53,771 nucleotides of DNA from Oscillospiraceae bacterium (GCA_018110905.1 JAGBAZ010000010.1:1-53771); one strand, 5' to 3'. Counted from the stretch's first letter, positions 15,380 through 23,939 are shown. Numbers and translations are program-made. Notes: a model not told the origin generated them from the letters alone.

Positions 15380-17341
15380 TCAGTCGGTTTTAACGCACTT
15401 ATGCGGAATTTCGTGCTTCTGGAAAAGCTGGCCGCAGCGGGTGCATTTCCATGCCCAGGGGTGTTCGCCGGTGAATTCAAGGGGACCTTTGCAGTCGATA
15501 TATTCGGGCTCGGCTGCTTTTTCTTCCTCTTTGTGTTTTGCTTCGCCTGCGGCTTCGGCAATTCTGCGTTTGCGTTCTTCGTTGCGTTTGCGGTAAAATT
15601 CCGGATCATAGGCGGTCATGCCTTCTTCGTCCATTTCGGGTTTTACCATATTATCCGGTTTGCGTTTTTCTTCACGAACAGGGGGAACATATTCGGTTAC
15701 GGTATATTCTTCCTCTTCTTCAACCGGTTCTTCAGAAGTTTCTTCAGCAGGTTCTTCCTCGGGAACTTCTTCCTCAGCGGGTTCTTCGACGGTTTCCTCT
15801 TCGGGGATATCTTCCTCGATGGGTTCTTCAATTACTTCTTCGATGATTTCCGGAGCTGCGGGTTCCTCGATAACTTCTTCAACGATTTCTTCCGGTTCTT
15901 CGATAACGGGTTCTTCAACGACGGGTTCGACCGGTTTTGCACGTTTCGGTGCAAAGGGGTTTACCCATTCTTCGTCAGGAATGGATTTATAGGGGTTCGG
16001 TGCGGGAACGGGTTCCGGCTGGGGTTCGGGAATGGGTTCGGGACGAACGGGTTTATAAGGATTTACGTAGGGTGCCGGAGCAGGAGCCGGTGCGGGCTGC
16101 ATGGGCTGCTGGGGCATTGCGTAAGGGTTCTGCTGAGGCATGCCATAGGGGTTCTGCTGATACTGGGGCATTCCATAAGGATTCTGCTGGAACTGAGGAT
16201 CCTGGGGATACTGAGGCATCTGCTGAGGCATTGCGTAAGGATTCATATAGGGATTCATGTAAGGATTGGGCATCTGCTGCTGAACAGCGGCAACGCGCTG
16301 TGCAATAAGAGTTTCCATTTCTCCCCTGAATGCGGAAAGTTCCACTTTGATGGATTCTGCGGTATCGTCGGCAATTTCCGCGCGGAGTTCATCAAGACCT
16401 GCTTCCTGTTCTTCCGGTTCGGAAAGAGCAGCAAGCTGAACAGCGGTTTTTGCGGCAAGTTTTGCGTTGTTATAAACAAGTTCGATGTTGGAATCAAGGC
16501 TCATTCCGCCGGTCATTTCTTTTACGAGAGTGAGGAGGAAGGGAGTGAGCTCCTTGCCTTTGATGTTGTTTTCTTCGGCTTTTTTAACAGCGATTTCGAT
16601 AGCTCTGTCCGCCATGCCTTTGGACATTGCATATTCTTTCGGAATCGGGTTTCCGACAAGCATACCGCCGTGGATTCCGAGATCGAGTTTTGCTTTGAAT
16701 GCTGCGGCAAGTTCGCCGGGGGTATTGATTCGGTAATCAACGCCGAATCCGCTTTCTCTGCAATAGAATGCGGGAAGTTCATCGGTGCCGTAACCGATTA
16801 CCGGAACGCCTTTGGTTTCAAGATATTCAAGGGTAAGGCCGATATCGAGAATGGATTTTGCGCCTGCGCAAACGACCATAACATCGGTTCTTCCAAGTTC
16901 TTCAAGGTCTGCGGAAATATCCATTGTGGTTTCCGCGCCGCGGTGAACTCCTCCGATTCCGCCGGTTGCGAAAATTTTGATTCCTGCCATTGCGGCAATG
17001 ATCATGGTGGAAGCAACGGTGGTTGCGCCGTCCTGTTTCATTGCGGCAAGCATCGGAAGATCGCGGCGGCTTGCTTTGGCGATTTTGGTGCCTTTTTTGC
17101 CGAAATATTCAATTTCCTGCTCGGAAAGACCAACTTTGAATTTACCGCCGATTATGGCGATGGTCGCCGGAACGGCGCCTTCGGTGCGGATCATTCTTTC
17201 AACGTTCTTTGCGGTGTTTACGTTCTGGGGATAGGGCATTCCGTGGCTGATGATGGTGGATTCAAGAGCTACGACAGGTTTTCCGTTTTCAAGAGCGGAT
17301 TTTACCTCGGGTGCAATATCAAGATACTTTGCAAGATTCAT
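15380..17341 (-). CDS. psuG: Pseudouridine-5'-phosphate glycosidase fused to a long Pro/Gln/Glu-rich tail with a Cys/His end
   Basis: Residues 1-305 are a complete PsuG, which splits pseudouridine 5'-phosphate into uracil and ribose 5-phosphate. Against the E. coli residues as I recall them, all align at a constant offset: Glu27, Lys89, Asp145 (metal) and the Schiff-base Lys162. PsuG normally ends near here. This protein goes on to 653 aa: an acidic helix (310-355), a region of NPYGMPQ- and NPYAMPQ-like repeats (355-412), Pro/Ala/Glu (413-450), about 90 residues of EEP/VEEP repeats (470-545), a basic helix (582-607) and a terminus with Cys617, WKCTRCGQLF (Cys633, Cys636), His643, His647 and Cys649, which looks like a zinc knuckle. 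The frame is continuous and reading is not in doubt. No psuK kinase or transporter is nearby. ATG 17341 has GGAGGAG upstream. Confidence 0.88.
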   Translation of the reverse strand: MNLAKYLDIAPEVKSALENGKPVVALESTIISHGMPYPQNVNTAKNVERMIRTEGAVPATIAIIGGKFKVGLSEQEIEYFGKKGTKIAKASRRDLPMLAAMKQDGATTVASTMIIAAMAGIKIFATGGIGGVHRGAETTMDISADLEELGRTDVMVVCAGAKSILDIGLTLEYLETKGVPVIGYGTDELPAFYCRESGFGVDYRINTPGELAAAFKAKLDLGIHGGMLVGNPIPKEYAMSKGMADRAIEIAVKKAEENNIKGKELTPFLLTLVKEMTGGMSLDSNIELVYNNAKLAAKTAVQLAALSEPEEQEAGLDELRAEIADDTAESIKVELSAFRGEMETLIAQRVAAVQQQMPNPYMNPYMNPYAMPQQMPQYPQDPQFQQNPYGMPQYQQNPYGMPQQNPYAMPQQPMQPAPAPAPAPYVNPYKPVRPEPIPEPQPEPVPAPNPYKSIPDEEWVNPFAPKRAKPVEPVVEEPVIEEPEEIVEEVIEEPAAPEIIEEVIEEPIEEDIPEEETVEEPAEEEVPEEEPAEETSEEPVEEEEEYTVTEYVPPVREEKRKPDNMVKPEMDEEGMTAYDPEFYRKRNEERKRRIAEAAGEAKHKEEEKAAEPEYIDCKGPLEFTGEHPWAWKCTRCGQLFQKHEIPHKCVKTD

Positions 17342-17420
17342 GAGATTCTGGCTCCTCCTTCATAGGCGAACTTTTACATATAATATAATAATAAAAATAA
17401 GGCACTTTGTCAAATAATAA

Positions 17421-17449
17421 TTGCGGAAAGGGCAAAATAGTATTATAAT
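17421..17449 (+). promoter_or_regulatory. Promoter of cysK
   Basis: TTGCGG (17421-17426) and TATAAT (17444-17449) with a 17-base spacer, 25 bases before the start codon. Confidence 0.65.
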
Positions 17450-17474
17450 GCAAGCATATAAGGAGGCGAAAAAC

Positions 17475-18404
17475 ATGAAAATCGCAAAAAATTTCAGCGA
17501 GCTTATCGGAAACACCCCCATGCTCGAACTTTGTAAAATTGAAGAGGAACTTTCGCTTGAAGCAAAAATTTTTGCAAAACTTGAAGGTCTTAACCCCGGC
17601 GGAAGCATCAAAGACAGGGTTGCGTGCTCAATGATCGATGAAGCGGAGAAAAATGGCATGCTCAAGCCAAATTCTCTTATTATTGAACCCACCAGCGGCA
17701 ACACCGGAATCGGTCTTGCGGCGGTTGCTGCGGAGCGTGGTTACCGCTGTATAATCATAATGCCCGACACTATGAGCATTGAACGCCGGGCTGTGCTCAA
17801 AGCCCTTGGCGCTGAACTTATTCTTATCGACGGCGCCCTTGGAATGACTGGCTGTATTGCAAAAGCAAAGGAACTTCTTGAAGAAAACCCGGGTTCTTTC
17901 ATGCCTGCGCAGTTTAAAAACCCGGCAAATCCTCTTGCCCATATCCTTACAACCGGACCCGAAATGGTCGAACAAACGGACGGGAAAATCGATATTTTCG
18001 TTGCCGGAAGCGGCACCGGAGGCACAGTAAGCGGCTGCGGAAAATATCTTAAAGAACATGTTCCCGGGGTTAAAATTGTAGCTGTGGAACCCGCAAATTC
18101 TCCGCTTTTAAGCGGAAAGGGAGCCGCCGGAAAACACAAGATTCAGGGAATCGGCCCAAACTATATTCCGGATAACGTTGATTTTTCCGTTATTGACGAA
18201 GTTGTTTCCGTTTCCGACGAAGATGCTTATAAATACGGAAGAATGATCGCCGAAAAGCAGGGCTATCTCGCGGGAATTTCTTCCGGCGCGGCGCTTTGCG
18301 CGGCAATTGAACTTGCGAAACGCCCGGAAAACAAGGGTAAAAACATTGTCACAATTTTCCCGGACACGGGCAACCGTTATCTTTCCGGAGATTATCTTGG
18401 CTGA
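17475..18404 (+). CDS. cysK: Cysteine synthase (O-acetylserine sulfhydrylase)
   Basis: PLP enzyme that makes cysteine from O-acetylserine and sulfide. Seen: PLP lysine Lys46 in NPGGSIKDR, the substrate loop TSGNTGIGLA (about 73-82), the phosphate-binding GSGTGGTVSG and the end DTGNRYLSGDYLG. 309 aa is normal. The ATG at 17475 has AAGGAGG eight bases upstream; the frame is open earlier but the family starts here. It is a single-gene unit between its own promoter and terminator. CysK and CysM cannot be fully separated, but the sequence is CysK-like. Confidence 0.95.
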   Translation: MKIAKNFSELIGNTPMLELCKIEEELSLEAKIFAKLEGLNPGGSIKDRVACSMIDEAEKNGMLKPNSLIIEPTSGNTGIGLAAVAAERGYRCIIIMPDTMSIERRAVLKALGAELILIDGALGMTGCIAKAKELLEENPGSFMPAQFKNPANPLAHILTTGPEMVEQTDGKIDIFVAGSGTGGTVSGCGKYLKEHVPGVKIVAVEPANSPLLSGKGAAGKHKIQGIGPNYIPDNVDFSVIDEVVSVSDEDAYKYGRMIAEKQGYLAGISSGAALCAAIELAKRPENKGKNIVTIFPDTGNRYLSGDYLG

Positions 18405-18407
18405 AAA

Positions 18408-18437
18408 AAGCCCTGAAGAATTTTCTTCAGGGCTTTT
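18408..18437 (+). terminator. Intrinsic terminator of cysK
   Basis: AGCCCTGAAGAA and TTCTTCAGGGCT form the stem, followed by six T. Confidence 0.88.
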
Positions 18438-18456
18438 TTATACATAAATATATCCA

Positions 18457-18485
18457 TGGAAATCCGCCCTGGCCTGTGTTATAAT
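18457..18485 (+). promoter_or_regulatory. Candidate promoter of cca
   Basis: A perfect TATAAT (18480-18485) lies 17 bases after TGGAAA (18457-18462), 41 bases before the cca start codon. Confidence 0.45.
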
Positions 18486-18526
18486 TGTTCCCGGATAAAT
18501 TTTTTTGCGAAAGGAGCCGCCATTTT

Positions 18527-19852
18527 ATGATTCTTTCACCCGGTGCTGAAAAAGCAATTGCCGCCCTTAACAAAGCCGGCTTTGAAGCTTATGCCGTGGG
18601 CGGCTGCGTTCGCGACAGCCTTCTTGGTAAAAATCCCACGGATTTTGACATAACCACTTCCGCTTTGCCTGAAGAGACAAAAGAAGTTTTCAAAAATGAG
18701 CACGTTATCGAAACCGGAATAAAACACGGCACCGTAACGGTGCTCATAAACGGCGAACCCCTTGAAATAACCACTTTCCGAATAGACAAAAGCTATTCCG
18801 ACAACCGCCATCCGGAAGAGGTTTTGTTTACCAAAAGCCTTTCCGAAGATCTTTCGCGGCGGGATTTCACCGTAAATTCCCTCGCTTTCAGCGAAAGAAC
18901 AGGTGTTATCGACCTTTTTGGAGGCGTTTGTGACCTTGAGCACGGTATTATCCGTGCGGTGGGCGATGCGGACAAACGTTTTAAAGAAGATGCCCTTCGG
19001 ATAATGCGTGCATTGCGTTTTGCTTCCGTCCTCGGTTTTGAAATTGAAGAAAAAACTGCCGAATCGATAAAAGAAAATGCCGCACTTTTGAAAAATATTA
19101 GCGCGGAAAGAGTCTTTTCGGAGCTTTCAAAACTCCTTTGCGGCAAAAATGCCGCAAAAATCCTTCTTGAGCACCCGGAACCTTTCTTTGTAATCATTCC
19201 GGAACTTTCGGTGCTCAAGGGCTTCCGCCAGCGGCATTTCCGACATCATCTTGATGCTTTTGAACATACCGCCGCGGTTCTTGAAGCTGTTTTGCCAAAA
19301 ACCAACCTTCGTTTTGCGGCGCTTTTCCATGATATTTCAAAACCTCTTTGCCAAAACATTGATGAAAACGGAACCGCACATTATTACGGCCATGCTCAGA
19401 AAAGTGCGGAAATTGCCGAAACCGTACTCCACAGGCTTAAAGCGGATTCGGAAACGGTAAAAACCGTTTCCGAACTTGTTCGCCGCCACGAAGATCGCTT
19501 TGCACCGGAACCAAAGGTAGTAAAACGTCTTCTCGGAAAAACAAGCCCTGAATTTTTTGAAAATCTTCTGCTTCTTATGGAAGCCGATGAACAGGGAAAA
19601 AGGGAGGAATTCCGCCTTCCGCATTCGGAATTTGAAAAATTCCGGAAAATCAAGGCGGAAATAATCGAAAATGAAGAATGTTTTTCTCTTAAAAATCTTG
19701 CCGTAACCGGCTTGGATTTGATTTCGGAAGGTTTTGAACCGGGTCCTGAAATGGGAAAAATCCTTGAAACCCTTCTGGAAAAAGTTATCGAAGGCGAAGT
19801 TCCAAACGAAAAGGAAGCGCTGCTTTCCGCCGCGAAACAAATAAAATCATAA
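18527..19852 (+). CDS. cca: CCA tRNA nucleotidyltransferase with HD domain
   Basis: Class II nucleotidyltransferase that adds or repairs the 3' CCA of tRNAs. Seen: YAVGGCVRDSLLGKNPTDFD with the catalytic DFD, the RRDFTVNSLAF motif, the EDALRIMRALRFASVLGF neck and an HD domain (HHLDAFEHTAAVLEA, then LFHDISKP). 441 aa. The HD part supports a full CCA enzyme but not certainty over an A-adding or CC-adding variant. ATG 18527 has AAAGGAG at 18510-18516. The tRNA-Arg in this window already encodes CCA, so here the role would include repair. A lipoprotein gene follows by 13 bases. Confidence 0.94.
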   Translation: MILSPGAEKAIAALNKAGFEAYAVGGCVRDSLLGKNPTDFDITTSALPEETKEVFKNEHVIETGIKHGTVTVLINGEPLEITTFRIDKSYSDNRHPEEVLFTKSLSEDLSRRDFTVNSLAFSERTGVIDLFGGVCDLEHGIIRAVGDADKRFKEDALRIMRALRFASVLGFEIEEKTAESIKENAALLKNISAERVFSELSKLLCGKNAAKILLEHPEPFFVIIPELSVLKGFRQRHFRHHLDAFEHTAAVLEAVLPKTNLRFAALFHDISKPLCQNIDENGTAHYYGHAQKSAEIAETVLHRLKADSETVKTVSELVRRHEDRFAPEPKVVKRLLGKTSPEFFENLLLLMEADEQGKREEFRLPHSEFEKFRKIKAEIIENEECFSLKNLAVTGLDLISEGFEPGPEMGKILETLLEKVIEGEVPNEKEALLSAAKQIKS

Positions 19853-19865
19853 AAAGGAGAAGCAA

Positions 19866-20474
19866 ATGAAAAAATTTTTTATTTTGATTCTTGTAATGAT
19901 AATGATTTTTTCCGCCTGCGGCGTAAGAAAAACTCCAAGCGGAGTAAGAATTCCCGAAGATGACGGAATCGTTGATAATATTATTATAAACGGCGAAGAG
20001 GTTTCCGCGGTGGAATTTGTAATCGAAAGCGTAAACAAATATATTGCAAGCGAACAATATAGGGAAGCCAACGGATTTTTTGTTGAAAACTTCGGCGAAG
20101 CTATCCCTTTGACCGTTACCCGAGTGATCGACCTCAAAACCTATGGCCTCAGCCAGTGTAAGATGAACGTCCACTATCTTCTCATCAAGACCGAGTGCAA
20201 CTGGGCAGCCGAAGAAAACGGCGATATATTTTCAAGCGACAATCTTCTTCTTGTTGCGGATTATGATACCGGCGAAGTATGGAGCGAATTCGATAAAGAT
20301 GAAGCCTGGCTTGAGGACGGCGAGGAGAAGGAATACTGGACTTACGCAATGCTCAACGGCCCTCTTGTGGGAAATGCCTATGACGGCGGTGCTATCATTG
20401 GGGAAAACAGCGAAACCCGGGCGGAGTTCACTGCGGAAGACCTTGCGACGGCAAACGCGGAAATTATCCAATAA
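19866..20474 (+). CDS. Lipoprotein, function unknown
   Basis: 202 aa. MKKFFILILVMIMIFSACG is a lipoprotein signal, with lipobox FSAC. The outside part shows no motif I know; it contains a hydrophilic N-terminal spacer, a helix (EFVIESVNKYIASEQYREA) and a mixed C-terminal region rich in Asp/Glu. AAAGGAG lies just upstream. It begins 13 bases after cca and shares its transcript, with a terminator after it. Co-transcription with cca may be only genomic packing. Confidence 0.75.
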   Translation: MKKFFILILVMIMIFSACGVRKTPSGVRIPEDDGIVDNIIINGEEVSAVEFVIESVNKYIASEQYREANGFFVENFGEAIPLTVTRVIDLKTYGLSQCKMNVHYLLIKTECNWAAEENGDIFSSDNLLLVADYDTGEVWSEFDKDEAWLEDGEEKEYWTYAMLNGPLVGNAYDGGAIIGENSETRAEFTAEDLATANAEIIQ

Positions 20475-20480
20475 GAACCA

Positions 20481-20508
20481 AAAGGGCGCATGAAAATGCG
20501 CCTTTTTT
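20481..20508 (+). terminator. Intrinsic terminator of cca-lipoprotein unit
   Basis: GGCGCA (20485-20490), loop TGAAAA and TGCGCC (20497-20502), then six T. Confidence 0.82.
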
Positions 20509-20548
20509 ATAATATTACTACATTATATAAAGAAAAACAGTTTTGCTG

Positions 20549-20577
20549 TTGACTTTCGCTCTTTAAAGCGCTATAAT
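20549..20577 (+). promoter_or_regulatory. Strong promoter of binding-protein gene 1
   Basis: TTGACT (20549-20554) and TATAAT (20572-20577), 17 bases apart. Confidence 0.85.
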
Positions 20578-20592
20578 CAGTATCAACGAAGG

Positions 20593-20617
20593 CGGCTTTT
20601 GTTAAAAAAGCCGTTTT
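20593..20617 (+). terminator. Terminator-like hairpin in the 5' leader of binding-protein gene 1
   Basis: CGGCTTTT (20593-20600) and AAAAGCCG (20606-20613) pair, followed by TTTT, just before the ribosome site. It may be a weak attenuator or a 5' stabilising hairpin. Confidence 0.4.
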
Positions 20618-20636
20618 ATAATGGAGGAAATGAAAA

Positions 20637-21593
20637 ATGAAAAAAATCGTAAGTATTCTTGTTGTTCTCGCAATGGTACTTTCCTTTGCTGGCTGCGGAA
20701 GCGAACCTTCGGCCGAAGGAAAATATACCGTAGGCATCTGCCAGCTTGTTCAGCACGAAGCTCTTGATGCCGCAACCCTTGGCTTTAAGGAAGCTCTTTC
20801 CGAAAAACTCGGCGAAGACGTTGTTTTTATCGAACACAACGCTTCCGGCGATGCCGCAACCTGCATCACCATCTGCAACCAGCTTGTTTCGGAAAATGTT
20901 GACCTTATCATGGGCAACGCCACCGCCGCTCTCCAGGCAGCCGCTGCCGCAACTGCCGAAATCCCGGTAGTCGGAACTTCCATCACCGATTATGCCACCG
21001 CTCTTGAAATTTCCGATTGGACCGGCACCACCGGCAGAAACATCACCGGTACCGCCGACCTTGCTCCCCTTTCCGAACAGGCTGCAATGATCCCGGAACT
21101 TTTCCCGGATGCAAAAAAAGTCGGTATCCTTTATTGCTCCGCAGAACCCAACTCCGTTTATCAGGCAAACGTTGTTATTGAAGAACTTGAAGCAGCAGGC
21201 CTTTCCTGTGAAGTTTTCACTTTTGCAGACTCCAACGATGTTGCAAACGTAACTTCCGCAGCCTGCGCTGCTTCCGACGTTATCTACATCCCCACCGATA
21301 ACACCGCAGCTTCCTGCGCGGAAACCATCAACAACGTTGCTCTTCCCGCCAAAACTCCTATAATCTCCGGTGAAGAAAACGCCTGCAAAGGCTTTGGCGT
21401 TGCAACCCTTTCCATCAGCTATTATGACATCGGCTATATTGCCGGCGAAATGGCTTATGAAATTCTTGTTAACGGCGCAAACCCCAGCGAAATGGAAATT
21501 GGTTTTGCACCTGAATTTACCAAGAAATATAATGCAGAAATCTGCGGAACCCTTGGTATAGTTCCTCCCGCAGATTATGTTGCAATCGGCTGA
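20637..21593 (+). CDS. ABC transporter substrate-binding lipoprotein 1 (TrpX-like family)
   Basis: 318 aa. The signal peptide ends in the lipobox FAGC. The mature part (VGICQLVQHEALDAATLGFKEAL, then the GNATAALQAAAAAT and PVVGTSITDYATAL stretches) is the PF04392-type binding protein of aromatic or other amino acid transporters (TrpXYZ). Cys residues in the body are shared with its neighbour. It is about three-quarters identical by eye to the next gene, so this is a tandem duplication. ATG 20637 has GGAGG nine bases upstream. It has its own promoter; the permease and ATPase lie after the second copy. Confidence 0.9.
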   Translation: MKKIVSILVVLAMVLSFAGCGSEPSAEGKYTVGICQLVQHEALDAATLGFKEALSEKLGEDVVFIEHNASGDAATCITICNQLVSENVDLIMGNATAALQAAAAATAEIPVVGTSITDYATALEISDWTGTTGRNITGTADLAPLSEQAAMIPELFPDAKKVGILYCSAEPNSVYQANVVIEELEAAGLSCEVFTFADSNDVANVTSAACAASDVIYIPTDNTAASCAETINNVALPAKTPIISGEENACKGFGVATLSISYYDIGYIAGEMAYEILVNGANPSEMEIGFAPEFTKKYNAEICGTLGIVPPADYVAIG

Positions 21594-21604
21594 TTTTAAA
21601 AAAC

Positions 21605-21623
21605 GGGCGGATAATATCCGCCC
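21605..21623. repeat. Intergenic palindrome GGGCGGATAATATCCGCCC
   Basis: Identical to 14185-14203. It lies directly after binding-protein gene 1 and could end its transcript, though no T tract follows. Confidence 0.8.
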
Positions 21624-21713
21624 GCACAATGCATAATATGCACAGTATATTAAAAAAACTGAATGTTTTCTTTGAAAATTTAAAAAAACGGCAGAAAAGT
21701 TTGTGAAAAGGGC

Positions 21714-21742
21714 TTGACTTTATTAGTTTAAAGCGTTATACT
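21714..21742 (+). promoter_or_regulatory. Strong promoter of the leader and binding-protein gene 2
   Basis: TTGACT (21714-21719) and TATACT (21737-21742) with a 17-base spacer, about 255 bases before the start codon, giving a long leader. Confidence 0.85.
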
Positions 21743-21787
21743 TTTAAACATCAAAAGCAAAACCGATAAAGAAAGGACCTTACGGAA

Positions 21788-21877
21788 ATGAAAAACATGA
21801 AAGTTTTCGAAAAAGAATATTTCATGTATCGCCGCGCTCGATTTGTGAGCGCTTATTGCCGTATAAAAAATTCCTGA
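21788..21877 (+). CDS. Candidate leader peptide rich in Phe, Tyr and Arg (29 aa)
   Basis: ATG 21788 has AAAGGA ten bases upstream (21772-21777) and runs to TGA at 21875-21877. The peptide contains Phe at 7, 12 and 19, Tyr at 11, 14 and 23, Arg at 15, 16, 18 and 25, and no Trp. A hairpin GCGCTC/GAGCGC (21834-21839, 21847-21852) lies inside it. It sits between the promoter and the terminator at 21926-21964 in front of a predicted amino-acid transporter, as an attenuation leader would. Whether it is translated is not known. Confidence 0.55.
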   Translation: MKNMKVFEKEYFMYRRARFVSAYCRIKNS

Positions 21878-21925
21878 AAAGGCTTTTGGCCTGCTAATTG
21901 GTTTTGTAATTTTGAATTGCAAATC

Positions 21926-21964
21926 AAAGCGGTTTCCAAAACCTTTTTGGAAACCGCTTTTTTT
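21926..21964 (+). terminator. Strong terminator upstream of binding-protein gene 2 (attenuator candidate)
   Basis: AAAGCGGTTTCCAAAA (21926-21941) and TTTTGGAAACCGCTTT (21945-21960) pair perfectly over 16 bp, followed by a T tract. The gene start is only 35 bases later and no promoter is seen between, so expression must pass this terminator. Confidence 0.85.
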
Positions 21965-21998
21965 GTATCGATTTTTAAAATTTTTGGAGGAAATGAAA

Positions 21999-22955
21999 AT
22001 GAAAAAGATCGTAAGTATTCTCATGGTTCTCGCAATGGTACTTTCCATGGCAGCCTGCTCTTCTGAGCCTGCAGCAGATGATACCTATAAAGTAGGTATC
22101 TGCCAGCTTGTTCAGCACGAAGCACTTGACGCCGCAACCCTTGGCTTCAAAGAAGCTCTTCAGGAAAAACTCGGCGACAAAGTTACTTTTATTGAACAGA
22201 ACGCTTCCGGCGACGCAGCAACCTGCGGCACCATCTGCAACCAGCTTGTTGCAGAAGGCGTTGACCTTATGATGGGTAACGCAACCGCGGCTCTTCAGGC
22301 AGCAGCAGCAGCTTCCGCAACCATTCCGGTAGTCGGAACTTCCATCACCGACTATGCAACCGCCCTTGCAATTGAAGGCTGGACCGGCAAAACCGGCACC
22401 AACATCACCGGTACTGCAGACCTTGCTCCTCTTGATGAACAGGCAGCAATGATCCAGGAACTTTTCCCCGATGCAAAAACCGTAGGTATCCTTTATTGCT
22501 CCGCAGAACCCAACTCCGTATATCAGTCCGATGTTATCTCCGGCTACCTTACCGAAATGGGCTATGCAGTTGAGGTATTTACTTTCGCAGATTCCAACGA
22601 CGTTGCAAACGTAACCTCTGCCGCCTGCGCAGCAGCAGATGTTCTTTATATCCCTACCGATAACACTGCAGCTTCCTGCACCGAAACCATCGCAAACGTT
22701 GCGATCCCCGCAGGCAAAGCAATCGTAGCAGGCGAAGCAGGTATCTGCGGCGGATGCGGAGTTGCAACTCTTTCCATCAACTATTATGACATCGGCTGGG
22801 CAGCAGGCGAAATGGCATACGAAATTCTTGTAAACGGCGCAAACCCCGGCGATATGGAAATCGCTTATGCCGCAAAAGTTGAAAAACTTTATAACGAAGC
22901 AAACTGCACCGCTCTTGGAATCGAAGTTCCCGAAGGCTATGCTCCTCTCGGCTGA
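21999..22955 (+). CDS. ABC transporter substrate-binding lipoprotein 2 (TrpX-like family)
   Basis: 318 aa, lipobox MAAC. It aligns without gaps to copy 1, with the same VGICQLVQHEALDAATLGF, GTSITDYATAL and FADSNDVANVTSAACAA stretches. The start is ATG 21999, eight bases after GGAGG; ATG 21993 is too close. Codon choice differs from copy 1: many Ala codons are GCA instead of GCC or GCT. The permease follows by 33 bases, so this copy is the one transcribed with the transporter. Substrate is probably an amino acid; aromatic is suggested by the family and by the leader peptide. Confidence 0.9.
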   Translation: MKKIVSILMVLAMVLSMAACSSEPAADDTYKVGICQLVQHEALDAATLGFKEALQEKLGDKVTFIEQNASGDAATCGTICNQLVAEGVDLMMGNATAALQAAAAASATIPVVGTSITDYATALAIEGWTGKTGTNITGTADLAPLDEQAAMIQELFPDAKTVGILYCSAEPNSVYQSDVISGYLTEMGYAVEVFTFADSNDVANVTSAACAAADVLYIPTDNTAASCTETIANVAIPAGKAIVAGEAGICGGCGVATLSINYYDIGWAAGEMAYEILVNGANPGDMEIAYAAKVEKLYNEANCTALGIEVPEGYAPLG

Positions 22956-22988
22956 TAATTAAAACACCACTTGGAGGCAAATTTTATA

Positions 22989-23939
22989 ATGCTTGACATT
23001 AGTACTCTTATCAATGCTTTTCCTGGCTATGTTGCCCAGGGTGCAATTTGGGGAATAATGGCTCTTGGCCTGTACATTTCGTACAGGCTTTTGGAGTTTT
23101 CCGACCTTACTGTTGACGGTTCCTTTGCAACCGGCGCAGCAGTTACTGTAATGCTCATAATCATGGGCTGGCCCGCCTGGGCAGCAATGATCGTCGCGGT
23201 TGTTGCCGGAATGCTTGCGGGACTTGTTACCGGCCTTCTGCACACCGCTCTTGGCATAGCACCTATTCTTGCGGGTATCCTTACCCAGATTGCTCTTTAT
23301 TCCATCAACCTTCATATCCTCGGAAACAAACCTAACCAGGCTGTTTCCGTCGATAAATATGACCTTGTTCTTTCCCTTCGTACCGTTAACGAAGCTATCG
23401 TAATCGCCCTTATCTTTGCGGCGGCTCTTATCGCTGCTTTCTATTGGTTCTTCGGAACCGAAGCAGGTTCCGCTATCCGCGCAACCGGATGCAACCAGGC
23501 AATGGCAAAAGCTCAGGGAATCAACGTCGATTTCTGCAAGGTTTTTGCTCTTGCCCTTTCCAACGGAATCGTTGCTCTTTCCGGCGGACTTCTTGCCCAG
23601 TACCAGGGTTTTGCAGACGTTGCCATCGGCCGCGGTGCCATCGTAATCGGACTTGCTTCCATCATCATCAGCGAAGTTCTTGCGGAAGCTTTCTTCGGAA
23701 AACACATGACCTTCTGGCTCTGCCTTTCTTCCGCAGTAATCGGCGGTATCCTCTATTACATCATTATGGGTATCGTTCTCTGGCTCAAACTCCCCACAAA
23801 CGATATGAAACTTTTCACCGCAATAATCGTTGCGATTTTCCTTGCGGTTCCTTATCTTAAAAAGAACTTTAAGAATTCCTTCTTCCGCCTTAAACTTGCG
23901 GAAAAGAAAGCTGCAAAGGAGGCGGGAAAAAATGCTTGA
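22989..23939 (+). CDS. ABC transporter permease (TrpY-like)
   Basis: 316 aa, about eight to nine membrane segments, of the branched-chain/BPD_transp_2-like type: FSDLTVDGSFATGAAVT near the N-terminus and ALSNGIVALSGGLLAQYQGFAD in the centre, the loop that meets the ATPase. ATG 22989 has GGAGG upstream. The C-terminus is basic and overlaps the ATPase start by eight bases. It would form the channel for binding proteins 1 and 2. Confidence 0.9.
   Translation: MLDISTLINAFPGYVAQGAIWGIMALGLYISYRLLEFSDLTVDGSFATGAAVTVMLIIMGWPAWAAMIVAVVAGMLAGLVTGLLHTALGIAPILAGILTQIALYSINLHILGNKPNQAVSVDKYDLVLSLRTVNEAIVIALIFAAALIAAFYWFFGTEAGSAIRATGCNQAMAKAQGINVDFCKVFALALSNGIVALSGGLLAQYQGFADVAIGRGAIVIGLASIIISEVLAEAFFGKHMTFWLCLSSAVIGGILYYIIMGIVLWLKLPTNDMKLFTAIIVAIFLAVPYLKKNFKNSFFRLKLAEKKAAKEAGKNA

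Noticed and set aside
15700..16260. DNA-level tandem repeats that could look like a CRISPR or minisatellite
   Set aside because: The units are irregular, in frame and code for the NPYGMPQ and EEP protein repeats of the PsuG fusion. There are no constant repeats with unique spacers.
21878..21998. T-box riboswitch before binding-protein gene 2
   Set aside because: No AGGGTGGNACCGCG-like T-box sequence and no stem I specifier loop can be drawn. The short leader ORF model fits better.
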